From DASXQK01 sp963757155 (lineage in GTDB: Bacteria; Pseudomonadota; Alphaproteobacteria; Dongiales; Dongiaceae): a stretch of 64,000 bases of DNA. The notes below the pieces were generated by a model. It had not been told where the DNA came from and searched no databases. It saw only the letters and a list, made by a program, of their open reading frames with translations. A program made the position numbers and the translations under genes. This document shows, one piece after another, positions 17,979-26,938 of this stretch. The stretch is from positions 4,042-68,041 of the forward strand of contig CAVWQS010000007.1 of NCBI GenBank assembly GCA_963757155.1. Direction: 5' to 3'. How positions within the stretch are numbered: position 1 is the first letter of the stretch; each line of letters begins with the position of its first letter.

Positions 17979-19157
17979 CTGCCTCAAACGATAACGGCAC
18001 CGCTGACGGTCGCGCTGGCCGCCGCCTGCGGACTCATCGCCGCCAATCTCTATTATGCCCAGCCGCTCATCGGCCTGATCGGCCCCAGCCTCGGCCTGCC
18101 GCTGGAGGCGACCGGCCTGATCGTGACGCTGATCCAGATCGGCTATGTCTTCGGGCTCGCCCTGGTCGTGCCGCTGGGCGACCTCCTTGAGAGCCGGCGC
18201 CTCATCTGCACCATCCTGTGCCTGACCGCTGTCGCGCTGGCGGCGGCGTCTCTCGCGCCGACCGCGCCGATCTTCTTGGCCGCCTGTCTTGCCATCGGAG
18301 TGACCTCCGTCGTCGCCCAGATCCTGGTGCCCCTGGCGGCTCACCTGGCATCGGATGCGAACCGCGGGCGCGTCGTCGGCAATGTCATGAGCGGATTGCT
18401 ACTGGGCATTCTTCTTGCCCGCCCGCTGTCGAGTCTGATCGCGCATGGCGCGGGATGGCGGCCGGTCTTCGGATTGTCGGCCGGCGTCATGCTGATCCTC
18501 GCCCTGGCGCTCCGCCGCATCCTGCCGCGGCGCAATCCCACCCACGACAGCAGCTATCTCGGCTTGCTGCACTCCCTCTGGGTGCTCTTCGCCAGCAGTC
18601 CCCTGCTGCGCCGGCGCGCCGTCTGCCATGCCGCCTTGTTCGGCGCCTTCAGCCTGTTCTGGACCGGCGTGCCTTTGCTCCTCGCCGGCCCTGCCTTCGG
18701 CCTCACCCAGCGCGGCATCGCCTTTTTCGCGCTCGCAGGTGCCGCGGGCGCTGTCATCGCCCCGGTCGCCGGACGCTTCGCCGATCGAGGCTGGACGCGG
18801 CCGGCGATGGCGATCAACATGCTGATCGTCGCTGCCTCCTTCATCCTCGCCCATATCGCGGGGAGCGGTTCCATGCCGCTCCTGGTGGCGGCGGCGATCC
18901 TCCTCGACCTCGGCGTCTCCGCCAATATGGTGCTGAGCCAGCGGGCCATCTACGGCATCGACGCGGCGGCGCGCTCGCGGCTCAACGGCGTCTTCATGTC
19001 GATCTTCTTCGCCGGCGGCGCGCTGGGATCGGCCCTGGCGAGCTGGTCCTATGTCGGCGGCGGGTGGGCCCGCCTGAGCTGGATCGGCCTTGCCTTCGCA
19101 GCCGTGGCCTTGATCCTCTACGCCCTCGAGCTGCTCGCGGAGTCTCGGGCGAAGTAG
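17979..19157 (+). CDS. Major facilitator superfamily transporter (YgaY/arabinose-efflux-like), apparent CTG start
   Basis: About 392 residues with roughly 12 hydrophobic segments. The first ATG (18123) would remove the first helix, yet the upstream codons in frame encode the conserved MFS start GLIAANLYYAQPLIGLIGPS and continue into TLIQIGYVFGLALVVPLGDL. No ATG, GTG or TTG occurs in frame between the previous gene's stop (17930) and this block. CTGGAGG at 17965-17971 sits 7 bases before CTG at 17979, which I take as the likely start. A lost start codon or a sequence error are alternatives. Substrate unknown. Confidence 0.8.
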   Translation: MPQTITAPLTVALAAACGLIAANLYYAQPLIGLIGPSLGLPLEATGLIVTLIQIGYVFGLALVVPLGDLLESRRLICTILCLTAVALAAASLAPTAPIFLAACLAIGVTSVVAQILVPLAAHLASDANRGRVVGNVMSGLLLGILLARPLSSLIAHGAGWRPVFGLSAGVMLILALALRRILPRRNPTHDSSYLGLLHSLWVLFASSPLLRRRAVCHAALFGAFSLFWTGVPLLLAGPAFGLTQRGIAFFALAGAAGAVIAPVAGRFADRGWTRPAMAINMLIVAASFILAHIAGSGSMPLLVAAAILLDLGVSANMVLSQRAIYGIDAAARSRLNGVFMSIFFAGGALGSALASWSYVGGGWARLSWIGLAFAAVALILYALELLAESRAK

Positions 19158-19186
19158 CTTGAGCGCGAACCGGATCGCTGACCGGC

Positions 19187-20998
19187 TCAGTTTGCGGCGG
19201 GGATCCGGTAATAGGGCACCGGCTGGGCGAAGCCCTTGATGGAAGCACTCTCCTCGCTCAAGCGATGAGAGGCCAGCAGCGCCTTCACCTCCGGCTCGGC
19301 CAGCAGGGCCGCCGAGAGCACGATATCGCCCCCCTCGCTGCGGCCCTGAAGACGCGCGGCCATGTTCACCGCGCCACCGAAGTAATCCAGGCGCTCGTTG
19401 AGGGTGACGACGATGCAGGGGCCCTTGTGCAGCCCCAGCTTGATCATGATGTCGCCGCGGCCCGCTTCCCCGCCATGCTCGGCGTTGAATTGGGCGACAT
19501 GATCCTGGATGGCCAGCGCCGCCTTCACCGCGGCGACGGGCTCGGCGAAGGCCGCCATGACCGCATCGCCGATGGTCTTGACGATGGCGCCCTCGTTCTC
19601 GCGCACCTCGGCGGCGAGAAAGGCGAAATGGTCGCGCACCAGATGATAGGCGGCGGCATCGCCGATGCGCTCGTAGAGCGCCGTCGAGCCCTTGAGATCG
19701 GTGAACATCAGGGTCACCTGGGCGACGGCGACCTCATCGCCTGGCCGCAGCACATCGCCGCTGAAGAGATCGCGGAAGGCCTGGAGTGCCGTCAGCCGGT
19801 CGGCGGTGAGGCAATCGCCCAGCCAGCTGCGATCCTCGACGATGGCGACCCGCGGCCGGTCGCTGCGGTTGGCCAGCGCGATCTCGCCCGGCGCGCCAAG
19901 AGGGCCCGCCGTCACCGCATCGGCGCTCACCACTAGCTGGGGAAAGCCGCCGCCGGCGTATTCGATGGCGCATTCGGGTCCCGGCTCCAAGGTGCGCAGC
20001 CGATAGGGCCCCGGCGTCAGCACGGCCGGGACGCTGCGCGCCTCGCCCGGCTCGAGCTGGATCTGCAGCTTGATATGCGGCGTCGACATGGGGCCGAAGA
20101 GGCAATATTCGCCGCTCTCCAGCTTGCGCAACGCCGGCGACGGGCGGAAGCCCGCCTCGACGTTTTTCGAGAAATCCGCGTCGTAATCGATGTTGCAGGA
20201 GGGGCAATGGGCGCCCTTGGGCAGCCGGTCCAAGGTGCCGACCCAGGATTTGGAGACACGGCAGCGCGGGCAGAGCAGATCCCAGCGCATTTCCAGAAGC
20301 CCCGCCTTCACCGCCTGCAGGCAGGCCTCGATGGCCGCCACCGGCCCCGTATGCCACTGCCGCGCCAGGGCCAAAGGGCGGATATGCCAGAGATCGACCT
20401 CCTGCCCCTTCAGCACCAGATCGGCCAGGCGGCCCGCCACCCCATGGCCATGGGGCGTGGCCTCGATCTCCGCCACCAGGCGATCGACGCGGCCGAGGAC
20501 TTCGGGCCCCGCGGCCGGGGCCTCGAATTCGAACGGCGTCTCGCGCTCGCCGCCGAGGAAGGCCGCCGCATCGCGCACCATCTTCGCGTAGCTCCGCTGG
20601 GCGCCGGCGAAGAAGCCCGTCGCCAGCATGAGGCGCCCCAGCCAGTTGGCGGGCGCCGCTTCCACCGCATAGTCGACGCGGCTGCCCTCGCCTTCCGGCG
20701 ATACCCTGAGGCGGGCGCAGAGAAGGCTGAGGGGCCCGCGGGTGAAATAGCGGCAATGCTCGAACCACTGGCCGAAGACCCAATTGACCGGCTTCTCCCG
20801 CCACGCCAAAGCGAGAGGGCCGATTTTGGCCCGGCCGAGGAAAAGCACGGAGCCGTCGGGCTGCGGGATCTCCTCGATCTCATGGCGCGGCAGCTTGGAG
20901 GCCTCGTTCAGCCGGGCCGTATCGGCCAGCACCGACCACATGGCCTCGGCGGGCCGATCGACATGCCAGGTCCACGTCCGCTCTTGCGCCTTGGCCAT
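19187..20998 (-). CDS. SRPBCC/DUF5939 and class III adenylate cyclase fusion protein
   Basis: The 603-residue protein has an SRPBCC-like ligand-binding region (about 1-150), a DUF5939-type middle region with two Cys pairs (CPRC at 243-246, CPSC at 265-268) that look like a zinc ribbon, and a C-terminal class III cyclase domain (about 425-600). Metal-binding Asp434 (MFTDLKGST) and Asp478, the base-selecting pair Lys474 (IVKTIGDAV) and Asp538 (RLDYFGG), and Asn545 and Arg549 (AVNMAARL) are all present. By family rules this favours ATP and cAMP synthesis. There is no membrane segment. The start ATG at 20998 begins the SRPBCC domain directly. Confidence 0.9.
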   Translation of the reverse strand: MAKAQERTWTWHVDRPAEAMWSVLADTARLNEASKLPRHEIEEIPQPDGSVLFLGRAKIGPLALAWREKPVNWVFGQWFEHCRYFTRGPLSLLCARLRVSPEGEGSRVDYAVEAAPANWLGRLMLATGFFAGAQRSYAKMVRDAAAFLGGERETPFEFEAPAAGPEVLGRVDRLVAEIEATPHGHGVAGRLADLVLKGQEVDLWHIRPLALARQWHTGPVAAIEACLQAVKAGLLEMRWDLLCPRCRVSKSWVGTLDRLPKGAHCPSCNIDYDADFSKNVEAGFRPSPALRKLESGEYCLFGPMSTPHIKLQIQLEPGEARSVPAVLTPGPYRLRTLEPGPECAIEYAGGGFPQLVVSADAVTAGPLGAPGEIALANRSDRPRVAIVEDRSWLGDCLTADRLTALQAFRDLFSGDVLRPGDEVAVAQVTLMFTDLKGSTALYERIGDAAAYHLVRDHFAFLAAEVRENEGAIVKTIGDAVMAAFAEPVAAVKAALAIQDHVAQFNAEHGGEAGRGDIMIKLGLHKGPCIVVTLNERLDYFGGAVNMAARLQGRSEGGDIVLSAALLAEPEVKALLASHRLSEESASIKGFAQPVPYYRIPAAN

Positions 20999-21063
20999 GG
21001 TTCTTCGCCATGAATTTCCGCGGCGGTTAGCCCCCGCCGCGTCCGATCCTACGGGATAACGCT

Positions 21064-21900
21064 CTACCAGCGAAAGCTCGGCACCGCGGCGGTGGGGCGG
21101 ACGCCGGCACGCCGGACGATGCTCTCGAGATCGCCATCCGCGAGTTCCTCCTGGTGGATGCCGTTCAGAACCAGCAGGCTGTCGATACCCGCCCCCTCGG
21201 CGCCGGCGATATCGGTGCGCAGGGAATCGCCCACCCCCAGGATGCGCCGGCGGTCGGCGGTGGCGAGAAGCTCGAAGCAGGAATCATAGATCGGCGGATG
21301 GGGCTTGCCGAAATAATGCACCTTGCCGCCCAGCTGCTCGTAGCGCTGCGCCACCGCGCCGGCGCAGATCTCCGCCTTCCCCGCATGGATCACCATGAGA
21401 TCGGGGTTGGCGCAGACCATGGGCAGGCCGCGGCCGACGCCCGCGACCAGCGCCGCCTCGAAATCCTCGACCTTGTCCGCGGCACTCTCCACCCCGGTGT
21501 TGAGAATGAAATCCGCTTCCTCGACGCGCTGGACCACCTCGACGGAAAGCCCCGCCAGCATGTTGTCGTCGCGCGCCGCCATGATGGGATAGAGGTGCGG
21601 GCCGAGACGCTTGCCATCGCCGGCCAGCCATTTCCAGGTAGCCTCGCCGGAGGAGAGCAGCGCGTCGTAGAGCCCCGGGCGGATGCCGATCTCGGCGATG
21701 CGCCGGATGACGGCGGCCGCCCGGCGCGGCGCGTTGGAGAGGATGACGATGCGCTTGCCCTGGGCATGCAGCCGCTCCAGCGCATCGACGGCGCCGGGCA
21801 GCGGGTGCTGGCCGTCATGCAGCACGCCCCAGAGATCGAGGATGAAGCCGTCATAGCGATCCGCCAAAGCAGCGATGCCGGGGAGCAGCGGAACGGTCAT
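21064..21900 (-). CDS. HAD-superfamily class IIA hydrolase (TIGR01459 type)
   Basis: This 278-residue phosphatase-like protein has the nucleophile motif FILDLWGVLHDG (Asp22), VILSNAPRR as motif II, FGKPHPPIYD with the catalytic Lys, and VGDSLRTDIAGAEGAG as the acidic motif. The pattern matches the alphaproteobacterial TIGR01459 subfamily related to NagD. Its ATG overlaps the pyrD stop (ATGA at 21897-21900), so it is coupled downstream of pyrD. A nucleotide or sugar-phosphate substrate is plausible but unproven. Confidence 0.9.
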   Translation of the reverse strand: MTVPLLPGIAALADRYDGFILDLWGVLHDGQHPLPGAVDALERLHAQGKRIVILSNAPRRAAAVIRRIAEIGIRPGLYDALLSSGEATWKWLAGDGKRLGPHLYPIMAARDDNMLAGLSVEVVQRVEEADFILNTGVESAADKVEDFEAALVAGVGRGLPMVCANPDLMVIHAGKAEICAGAVAQRYEQLGGKVHYFGKPHPPIYDSCFELLATADRRRILGVGDSLRTDIAGAEGAGIDSLLVLNGIHQEELADGDLESIVRRAGVRPTAAVPSFRW

Positions 21901-22961
21901 GGAGTCCTCGTAGCATGGTCGGCGCCCACCGCATCGGCGAGGCGGGTGAAACCGTCGGCCCTGAGCCGTGCCGCCAGGCCCCGCTTGATCCGCTCCACCA
22001 GCCCCGGTCCGTGATAGACGAGCCCCGTATAGAGCTGCAGCAGAGAGGCGCCGGCACGGATCTTGGCATAGGCATCCCCTGGGCTGGCGATGCCGCCCAC
22101 CCCGATCAGGGGCAGCCTGCCGCCGGTCAGGCGATAGATTTCCGCCAGCACCGCCGTCGAGGGGGCGAAGAGCGGCCGGCCGCTCAAGCCCCCCGTCTCC
22201 CGTGCCGCGGGACTGACGAGGCCCGGCGGCCGGGCGATGGTGGTGTTGCTCACGATGAGCCCGTCGACGCCGCCCGCCAGCGCCACCTCGGCGATATCGG
22301 CTTTGTCGGCCGCCGTCAGGTCCGGCGCGATCTTGAGAAGCAAGGGCGGGCGCGGACCCTGCCGCGCCGCGCGGACCGCAGCCAGGAGCTCCGCCAAGGG
22401 CTCGCGTCCCTGCAAGGCGCGCAAGCCCGGCGTATTGGGCGAGGAGACGTTGACCACGAGATAATCGGCCAGCGGCGCAAGCGCCTTCACCCCCGCGACG
22501 TAATCGGCGGCCGCATCGGCGCTATCTTTGTTCTTGCCGAGATTGGCGCCCAAGATGCCGCGTCGCTTCGTCCGGCGCAGCCGGGCCGCCACCGCCTCGA
22601 GCCCGTCATTGTTGAAGCCCAGCCGGTTGACGATGGCCTGGTCCGGGGTCAGGCGAAAGAGGCGCGGACGCGGATTTCCCGCTTGCGGCCGGGGCGTGAC
22701 GCTGCCGATCTCGGCGAAGCCGCAGCCGATCTCCGGCATATGGGCGAAGGCTTCGGCGTTCTTGTCGAAGCCGGCGGCAAGACCGATGGGGTTGGGGAAA
22801 TCGAGACCGAAGACCCTTGTCGCGAGAATTTGATCCTCGCTTTGCCGCCGGCCGATCCAGCCGACGGGGGCGATGGCGAGACTACGGATGGTGAGGCGAT
22901 GGGCCGTCTCCGCCGGCAGCAGGCGCAGGAGCCGCGCCGCGAGGTCGAGGAGAGCGGTCAT
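21897..22961 (-). CDS. pyrD: Dihydroorotate dehydrogenase (quinone), class 2
   Basis: The 354-residue FMN enzyme oxidises dihydroorotate to orotate at the inner membrane in pyrimidine synthesis. The N-terminal amphipathic part (LLDLAARLLRLLPAETAHRL) is the class 2 membrane-association segment. FDKNAEAF, NRLGFNNDG and VVNVSSPNTPGLR, which carries the catalytic Ser, are typical. A phosphate-binding IGVGGI block lies near residue 285. It is the first gene of a two-gene leftward unit and is divergent from the S24 repressor gene, with 74 bases between the starts. Confidence 0.96.
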   Translation of the reverse strand: MTALLDLAARLLRLLPAETAHRLTIRSLAIAPVGWIGRRQSEDQILATRVFGLDFPNPIGLAAGFDKNAEAFAHMPEIGCGFAEIGSVTPRPQAGNPRPRLFRLTPDQAIVNRLGFNNDGLEAVAARLRRTKRRGILGANLGKNKDSADAAADYVAGVKALAPLADYLVVNVSSPNTPGLRALQGREPLAELLAAVRAARQGPRPPLLLKIAPDLTAADKADIAEVALAGGVDGLIVSNTTIARPPGLVSPAARETGGLSGRPLFAPSTAVLAEIYRLTGGRLPLIGVGGIASPGDAYAKIRAGASLLQLYTGLVYHGPGLVERIKRGLAARLRADGFTRLADAVGADHATRTP

Positions 22962-23035
22962 GGTGGCGCGACCCTATCGCGCCGGCCGCATTTTTTCCAG
23001 ATGACAAGCCCGTCGGCTCGGCGGAACATCGCCTC

Positions 23036-23665
23036 ATGTTGAAACATGGCGACGTCTGGCGGGCGATCGACCGGCTGGCGGCGAAGAACGGGCTCAGCGC
23101 CTCGGGCCTCGCGCGCCGCGCCGGGCTCGATCCCACCTCCTTCAACAAGAGCAAGCGTGCGACCCGCGAGGGCAAGCCGCGCTGGCCGACCACCGAGAGC
23201 ATCGCCAAGATCCTGACCGCGACGGGCGAGAGCATGACGGGGTTCGTCGCCCTGATGTCCGGCCGCGGCGCCGGGCCCGCCCGCCGCCTCCCCCTCATCG
23301 GCTATGCCCAGGCCGGTGCGGCGGGCTATTTCGACGATGCCGGCTATCCCGTGGGCCGTGGCTGGGAGGATATCGACTTCCCCGATCTGCGTGATCCCGC
23401 CGCCTATGCCCTCGAGGTCGCCGGCGACAGCATGATGCCGGCCTATCGCAGCGGCGATGTCATCGTCGTCTCGCCCGCGGCCGATATCCGCCGCGGCGAC
23501 CGCGTGGTGGTGAAGACGCGCAAGGGCGAGGTCATGGCCAAGCAGCTCCTGCGCCAGACCGCCCAGAAGATCGAGCTCGGCTCCCTCAACCCCCGCCACC
23601 CCACCCGCAGCCTGGAGATGAGCGAGGTCCGCTGGATCGCGCGGATTCTGTGGGTCAGCCAGTAA
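23036..23665 (+). CDS. HTH/S24 (LexA-CI-like) transcriptional regulator
   Basis: The 209-residue protein has an N-terminal helix-turn-helix (about 17-65, LSASGLARRAGLDPTSFNKS) and a C-terminal S24 peptidase fold. Ser132 (AGDSMMPAY) and probably Lys169 (EVMAKQL) form the catalytic dyad. An Ala-Gly pair (AQAGAAG, about 91-97) lies where self-cleavage occurs in LexA and CI. No phage genes are near, so this is a chromosomal regulator, perhaps stress-linked. It is divergent from pyrD across a 74-base gap that must hold both promoters. Targets unknown. Confidence 0.9.
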   Translation: MLKHGDVWRAIDRLAAKNGLSASGLARRAGLDPTSFNKSKRATREGKPRWPTTESIAKILTATGESMTGFVALMSGRGAGPARRLPLIGYAQAGAAGYFDDAGYPVGRGWEDIDFPDLRDPAAYALEVAGDSMMPAYRSGDVIVVSPAADIRRGDRVVVKTRKGEVMAKQLLRQTAQKIELGSLNPRHPTRSLEMSEVRWIARILWVSQ

Positions 23666-23721
23666 GTCTTATCGCCGCTTCTCGCTCTCTCGCATTCTAA
23701 AACCCCCTCGCCCCCGGAACG

Positions 23722-25150
23722 CTAGGGCATTCACGGAAGTGATTCCGTTGGAAAAGCAAATGTGATTCAAGATCTTCGGTGTGGTTTGGCCGAGGGTCTT
23801 GCAATGTCATTTGGCGATATCCGGGTCGACGAGCGGGCAGAATGGCTGCTTGGGCGGATTGCGGCGACGGGGACGACGGTGCTCCGCCGGCTGGGGGAGA
23901 CGCGGGCGGGCGAGATGGCGGTCCACCGCTTCCTGTCCTCGCCCTATGTCTCGGTTGAGCGGATCGTCGAGACACTGGCGGCTCGGACGGCGGAGCGCTG
24001 TGTGGGACGGCGCATCCTGGTGGTGCAGGATACGACGGAGATCAACTTCACCGACCGGGACAAGAAGCGCCGTGGGTTCGGGCCGGCGGCGAACAGGACG
24101 ACGACGGGCTTCTTCATCCATCCGGTGATTGCGGTGGATGTTGAAAGCGAGGCGGTGGTGGGTCTGGTCGATGCGGCGATCTGGACGCGCCCCGAGGCAC
24201 CGGCGGGCAACGAGCGCAGCCGGCCCGCCGAGGCCAAGGAATCGGCGCGCTGGCTGGCCGGTTGCAGGAGTGCGGCTGAGACCCTGGCGGGGGCGGCCCA
24301 GCTGACCATGGTGGCCGACCGGGAGAGCGACATCTATGCGCTCTTCGCCCGCAGGCCTGCGGGGCTCGATCTGATCGTGCGGGCCGCTGCGAACCGCAAC
24401 TTGGCCGATGGCACGAAGCTGTTCGACGCTCTCACCGACGCTCCTTGCTTGAGCACCAGCGAGGTGCGGGTAGCGCCCCGTGGGCCAGGCGACAAGGGCC
24501 GCACCGCAATGGTCGAGCTGCGGGCCAAACGGGTCCAGATTGCCCGGCCCGACAACGGTCTCGTGGAGGACTTCCCCAAGACCATCGAGCTCAGCCTGGT
24601 CGAAGCCCGCGAGGTCAACATCCCCGCCGGGAAAACACCGCTTCTCTGGCGCCTCCTGACCACCCATCCCGTGGCCGATGCCGTTCAGGCCGAGGAGATC
24701 GTCCAGCTCTACCGCTTGCGCTGGCGCATCGAGCAGATCTTCCGAGCCCTCAAGAGCGATGGGCTCGCCCTCGAGGACAGCCAGATCATCGAGCCCGAGC
24801 GAATGTTCAACCTCGCGGCCATGGCATTGATTGCCGCGACCCGAACGACCCAGCTCGTCGACGCCCGAGATGGCAGCCCACGACCCGCCTCCGATGTCAT
24901 CGACGAGAGCCTCGAGGTTCCCCTTCAGATCCTCTCCCGCAGCCTCGAGGGCAAGACCGAGCGCCAAAAGAACCCGCATCCCCTGAAGTCGCTCGCCTTC
25001 GTCTCCTGGGTTGCCGCCCGCCTCGGCGGGTGGAATTGCTACTACAAGCCCCCGGGACCAAAGACCATGCGATATGGTTGGACGCGCCTCGCCGCTACCC
25101 TCGAGGGATACATCCTCGCAACCCAAAGCCGAAATCCGTAAATCCCGTAG
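23722..25150 (+). mobile_element. IS4-family insertion sequence, apparently intact
   Basis: The ends are imperfect 16-bp inverted repeats (23722-23737, CTAGGGCATTCACGGA; 25135-25150 reads CTACGGGATTTACGGA on the other strand; 13 of 16 match). They are flanked by a perfect 10-bp direct repeat, CCCCGGAACG, at 23712-23721 and 25151-25160. The length is 1429 bp with one full transposase gene. Ten-bp duplications fit the IS4 family. Removing the element and one repeat restores a continuous palindromic repeat sequence, so the insertion looks recent. Confidence 0.9.
23762..25141 (+). CDS. IS4-family transposase
   Basis: The 459-residue DDE transposase has first Asp in VVQDTTEINF (about residue 90), second Asp in MVADRESDIYALF (about 186), and Glu in the YRLRWRIEQIFRALKSDG block (about 323), the Y-R-E-K signature of IS4/Tn5-like enzymes. 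The reading frame is full length. GTG at 23762 and ATG at 23804 are both possible starts; the ATG begins MSFGDIRVDER, closer to the usual family start. The gene fills the IS and ends within the right terminal repeat. Confidence 0.93.
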   Translation: MIQDLRCGLAEGLAMSFGDIRVDERAEWLLGRIAATGTTVLRRLGETRAGEMAVHRFLSSPYVSVERIVETLAARTAERCVGRRILVVQDTTEINFTDRDKKRRGFGPAANRTTTGFFIHPVIAVDVESEAVVGLVDAAIWTRPEAPAGNERSRPAEAKESARWLAGCRSAAETLAGAAQLTMVADRESDIYALFARRPAGLDLIVRAAANRNLADGTKLFDALTDAPCLSTSEVRVAPRGPGDKGRTAMVELRAKRVQIARPDNGLVEDFPKTIELSLVEAREVNIPAGKTPLLWRLLTTHPVADAVQAEEIVQLYRLRWRIEQIFRALKSDGLALEDSQIIEPERMFNLAAMALIAATRTTQLVDARDGSPRPASDVIDESLEVPLQILSRSLEGKTERQKNPHPLKSLAFVSWVAARLGGWNCYYKPPGPKTMRYGWTRLAATLEGYILATQSRNP

Positions 25151-25187
25151 CCCCGGAACGGGGAGAGGGTCGGGGTGAGGGGGTAGC
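25151..25187. repeat. Right half of the palindromic repeat interrupted by the IS
   Basis: The sequence after the element (GGGGAGAGGGTCGGGGTGAG and beyond) is a GC-rich repeat common in Proteobacteria. Its left half (ACCCCCTCGC, about 23701-23711) lies on the other side of the IS. Joined, the two form an inverted repeat. Confidence 0.65.
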
Positions 25188-25253
25188 GGTTGCAAGCTCG
25201 CTTATAGGAACTTATTCCTTGACCAACCCCATGTCCGTATGTTGCAATAAAGC

Positions 25254-25508
25254 ATGGATCCTCATTCCCTCTACCGCCTGCTGGAAACCCGATTCGACGG
25301 CGAGATGCCCGATCATTTGCGCCGGGCTGCCCTTGCCGGGGGTCAGAGCCGTCTCGACACGGCGGCGGCAAAGGCGGCGAGCCGCGCCTGCGACGAGTTG
25401 GCGCTGGCAGCCCAGCGGCGGGCTGCGACGCACCGGACCGACGTCTCTCTGCTGCCAAGCTGGCGCGCCCAGGGTCTCGCCTGGCACCGCCGCCTGGCAC
25501 CGCGCTGA
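25254..25508 (+). CDS. Small hypothetical protein
   Basis: An 84-residue frame starts MDPHSLYRLLETRFDGEMPD and ends WHRRLAPR. It is basic, rich in Ala and Arg, and shows no signal or membrane segment. No clear ribosome site precedes it. It lies between the IS and the aminotransferase gene, where nothing else is coded. It may be a real small gene or chance coding in GC-rich DNA; I cannot assign a family. Confidence 0.35.
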   Translation: MDPHSLYRLLETRFDGEMPDHLRRAALAGGQSRLDTAAAKAASRACDELALAAQRRAATHRTDVSLLPSWRAQGLAWHRRLAPR

Positions 25509-25615
25509 GCCTCGCCGGCGGCGATAGAGCCTGTCGCAGAAAGGAATCTCGCAGGCCGGTTGGCCCGCGCGCATCCCTGGGCTAAGCTTCCTTTCCAAAC
25601 ACGGGTGAGGAAACC

Positions 25616-26464
25616 ATGGGCGCCATCAACGCCTGGCACTTTATCGATGGAAAATGGGTCATGGGCGACCCGCCGCTGATGAACGTCTGGTCGCATGCCA
25701 CCTGGCTCGGCGCCTCGATCTTCGATGGCGCCCGGGCCTTCGAGGGGGTGACGCCGGATCTGGATCTGCATTGCCAGCGCGCCATCCGCTCGGCCACGGC
25801 GCTCGGCCTGCGCTCGCCGCTCTCGGCGGGCGAGATCCGGGAGGTCATCGAGGATGGGATCGCCAAATTCCCCAAGGGAATGGCCCTCTATCTCCGCCCA
25901 TTCATGTGGTCGACCGATGGCTGGATGGATCCGGACCCCGCGAGCACCAAAATCGCCATCACGGTCATCGACTATCCCATGCCCGATCCGAAGAAAAGCG
26001 CCTCCTGCACCCTGTCCAAATGGCGCCGTCCCTCGCCCGAGACCGCGCCGACCGACGCCAAGGCGGTCTGCCTCTACGCCCAGGCGGGCCGGGCCAGCGC
26101 CGATGCCAAGTCCAAGGGCTTCGACGAAGGGGTGATGCTGGACCCGCTGGGCCATGTCGCCGAATTCGCCTCGGCCAATCTCTGGATCGCCAAGGATGGG
26201 GCCGCCCATACGCCCGTCCATAACGGCTGTTTCCTCAATGGCATCACGCGCCAGCGGGTGGCCGGGCTGCTGCGCAAGGCCGGCATCGCCGTGCATGAGC
26301 GCACGCTGAAATACAGCGACCTGCTGGAGGCCGACGAGATCTTCTCCACCGGCAATTACGGCAAGGTGATGCCCTATACCCGCATCGACGACCGTGACCT
26401 GCAGCCCGGGCCCATCTTCCGCCGCGCCCGCGAGCTCTATTGGGAGTTCGCGCACGGGGGGTAG
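25616..26464 (+). CDS. Class IV (branched-chain type) aminotransferase
   Basis: The 282-residue PLP enzyme has a fold-type IV pattern like IlvE and D-amino-acid aminotransferase. FDGARAFEG lies near the N-terminus, DAKAVCLYAQAGRASADAKS holds the probable PLP Lys, GFDEGVMLD follows, and NGITRQRV and STGNYGKVMPY come late. It is slightly short for IlvE (about 305), and the N-terminal WHFIDGKWV block suggests the proteobacterial branched-chain aminotransferase subgroup of uncertain specificity. ATG at 25616 follows GTGAGGAAACC. It is likely monocistronic. Confidence 0.88.
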   Translation: MGAINAWHFIDGKWVMGDPPLMNVWSHATWLGASIFDGARAFEGVTPDLDLHCQRAIRSATALGLRSPLSAGEIREVIEDGIAKFPKGMALYLRPFMWSTDGWMDPDPASTKIAITVIDYPMPDPKKSASCTLSKWRRPSPETAPTDAKAVCLYAQAGRASADAKSKGFDEGVMLDPLGHVAEFASANLWIAKDGAAHTPVHNGCFLNGITRQRVAGLLRKAGIAVHERTLKYSDLLEADEIFSTGNYGKVMPYTRIDDRDLQPGPIFRRARELYWEFAHGG

Positions 26465-26938
26465 GGCCGCGAGCTGGATGGTCGTCGGCCGAATTCTGGG
26501 GCCGCGGGGAAGAATTCCTAGGCGGTTTCTGAAGACGCGACACCCTCTCCACCGTCATTCCCGCGAAAGCGGGAATCCAGGGCCATCAACTCGCTCGTTG
26601 CCCCGTCCCTTTCTTCCCCGCCCCCTGCAGGCCGATCACTCTTGATCGGCCTGCGCTTTGAGGGGGGCGGGCCGGGGTGGGGGTGGCCATAGATCTCAAT
26701 CCTGAAAACAGCGCGCCCCCATGGCCTTGTGGTGATCGGCCTCCGCGGATCACTGGAATCTTTGAAGAATCGGCTGCAGCGCAAAGAATTCGGCCACCCC
26801 CACCCCGGCCCGCCCCCCTCAGAGCGCGGGCCTATCGGCCCGCAGGGGGCGGGGGAAGAAAGAAGCGGCGGCGATCAACGAGATGAGTACAGCCCCTAGC
26901 GCGAACGCGGTGATGACGCCAGGGAGGGCGGAGCGATG
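26465..26938. repeat. Intergenic repeat cluster (R1 arm plus composite R2 module)
   Basis: These 474 bases have no gene. At 26554-26583 is one R1 arm. Arms 26660-26688 and 26792-26820 are perfect 29-bp inverted repeats (GGGCCGGGGTGGGGGTGGCC part). A GCGCGGGCC-GGCCCGC palindrome and an AAGAAAG-containing tail follow to about 26885. The right half matches blocks at about 37665-37755 and 56520-56610 in the same order. Confidence 0.8.

Noticed and set aside
23036..25150. Possible prophage (S24 repressor next to a transposase)
   Set aside because: No integrase, structural or lysis genes and no attachment sites are near; the IS is a separate recent insertion.
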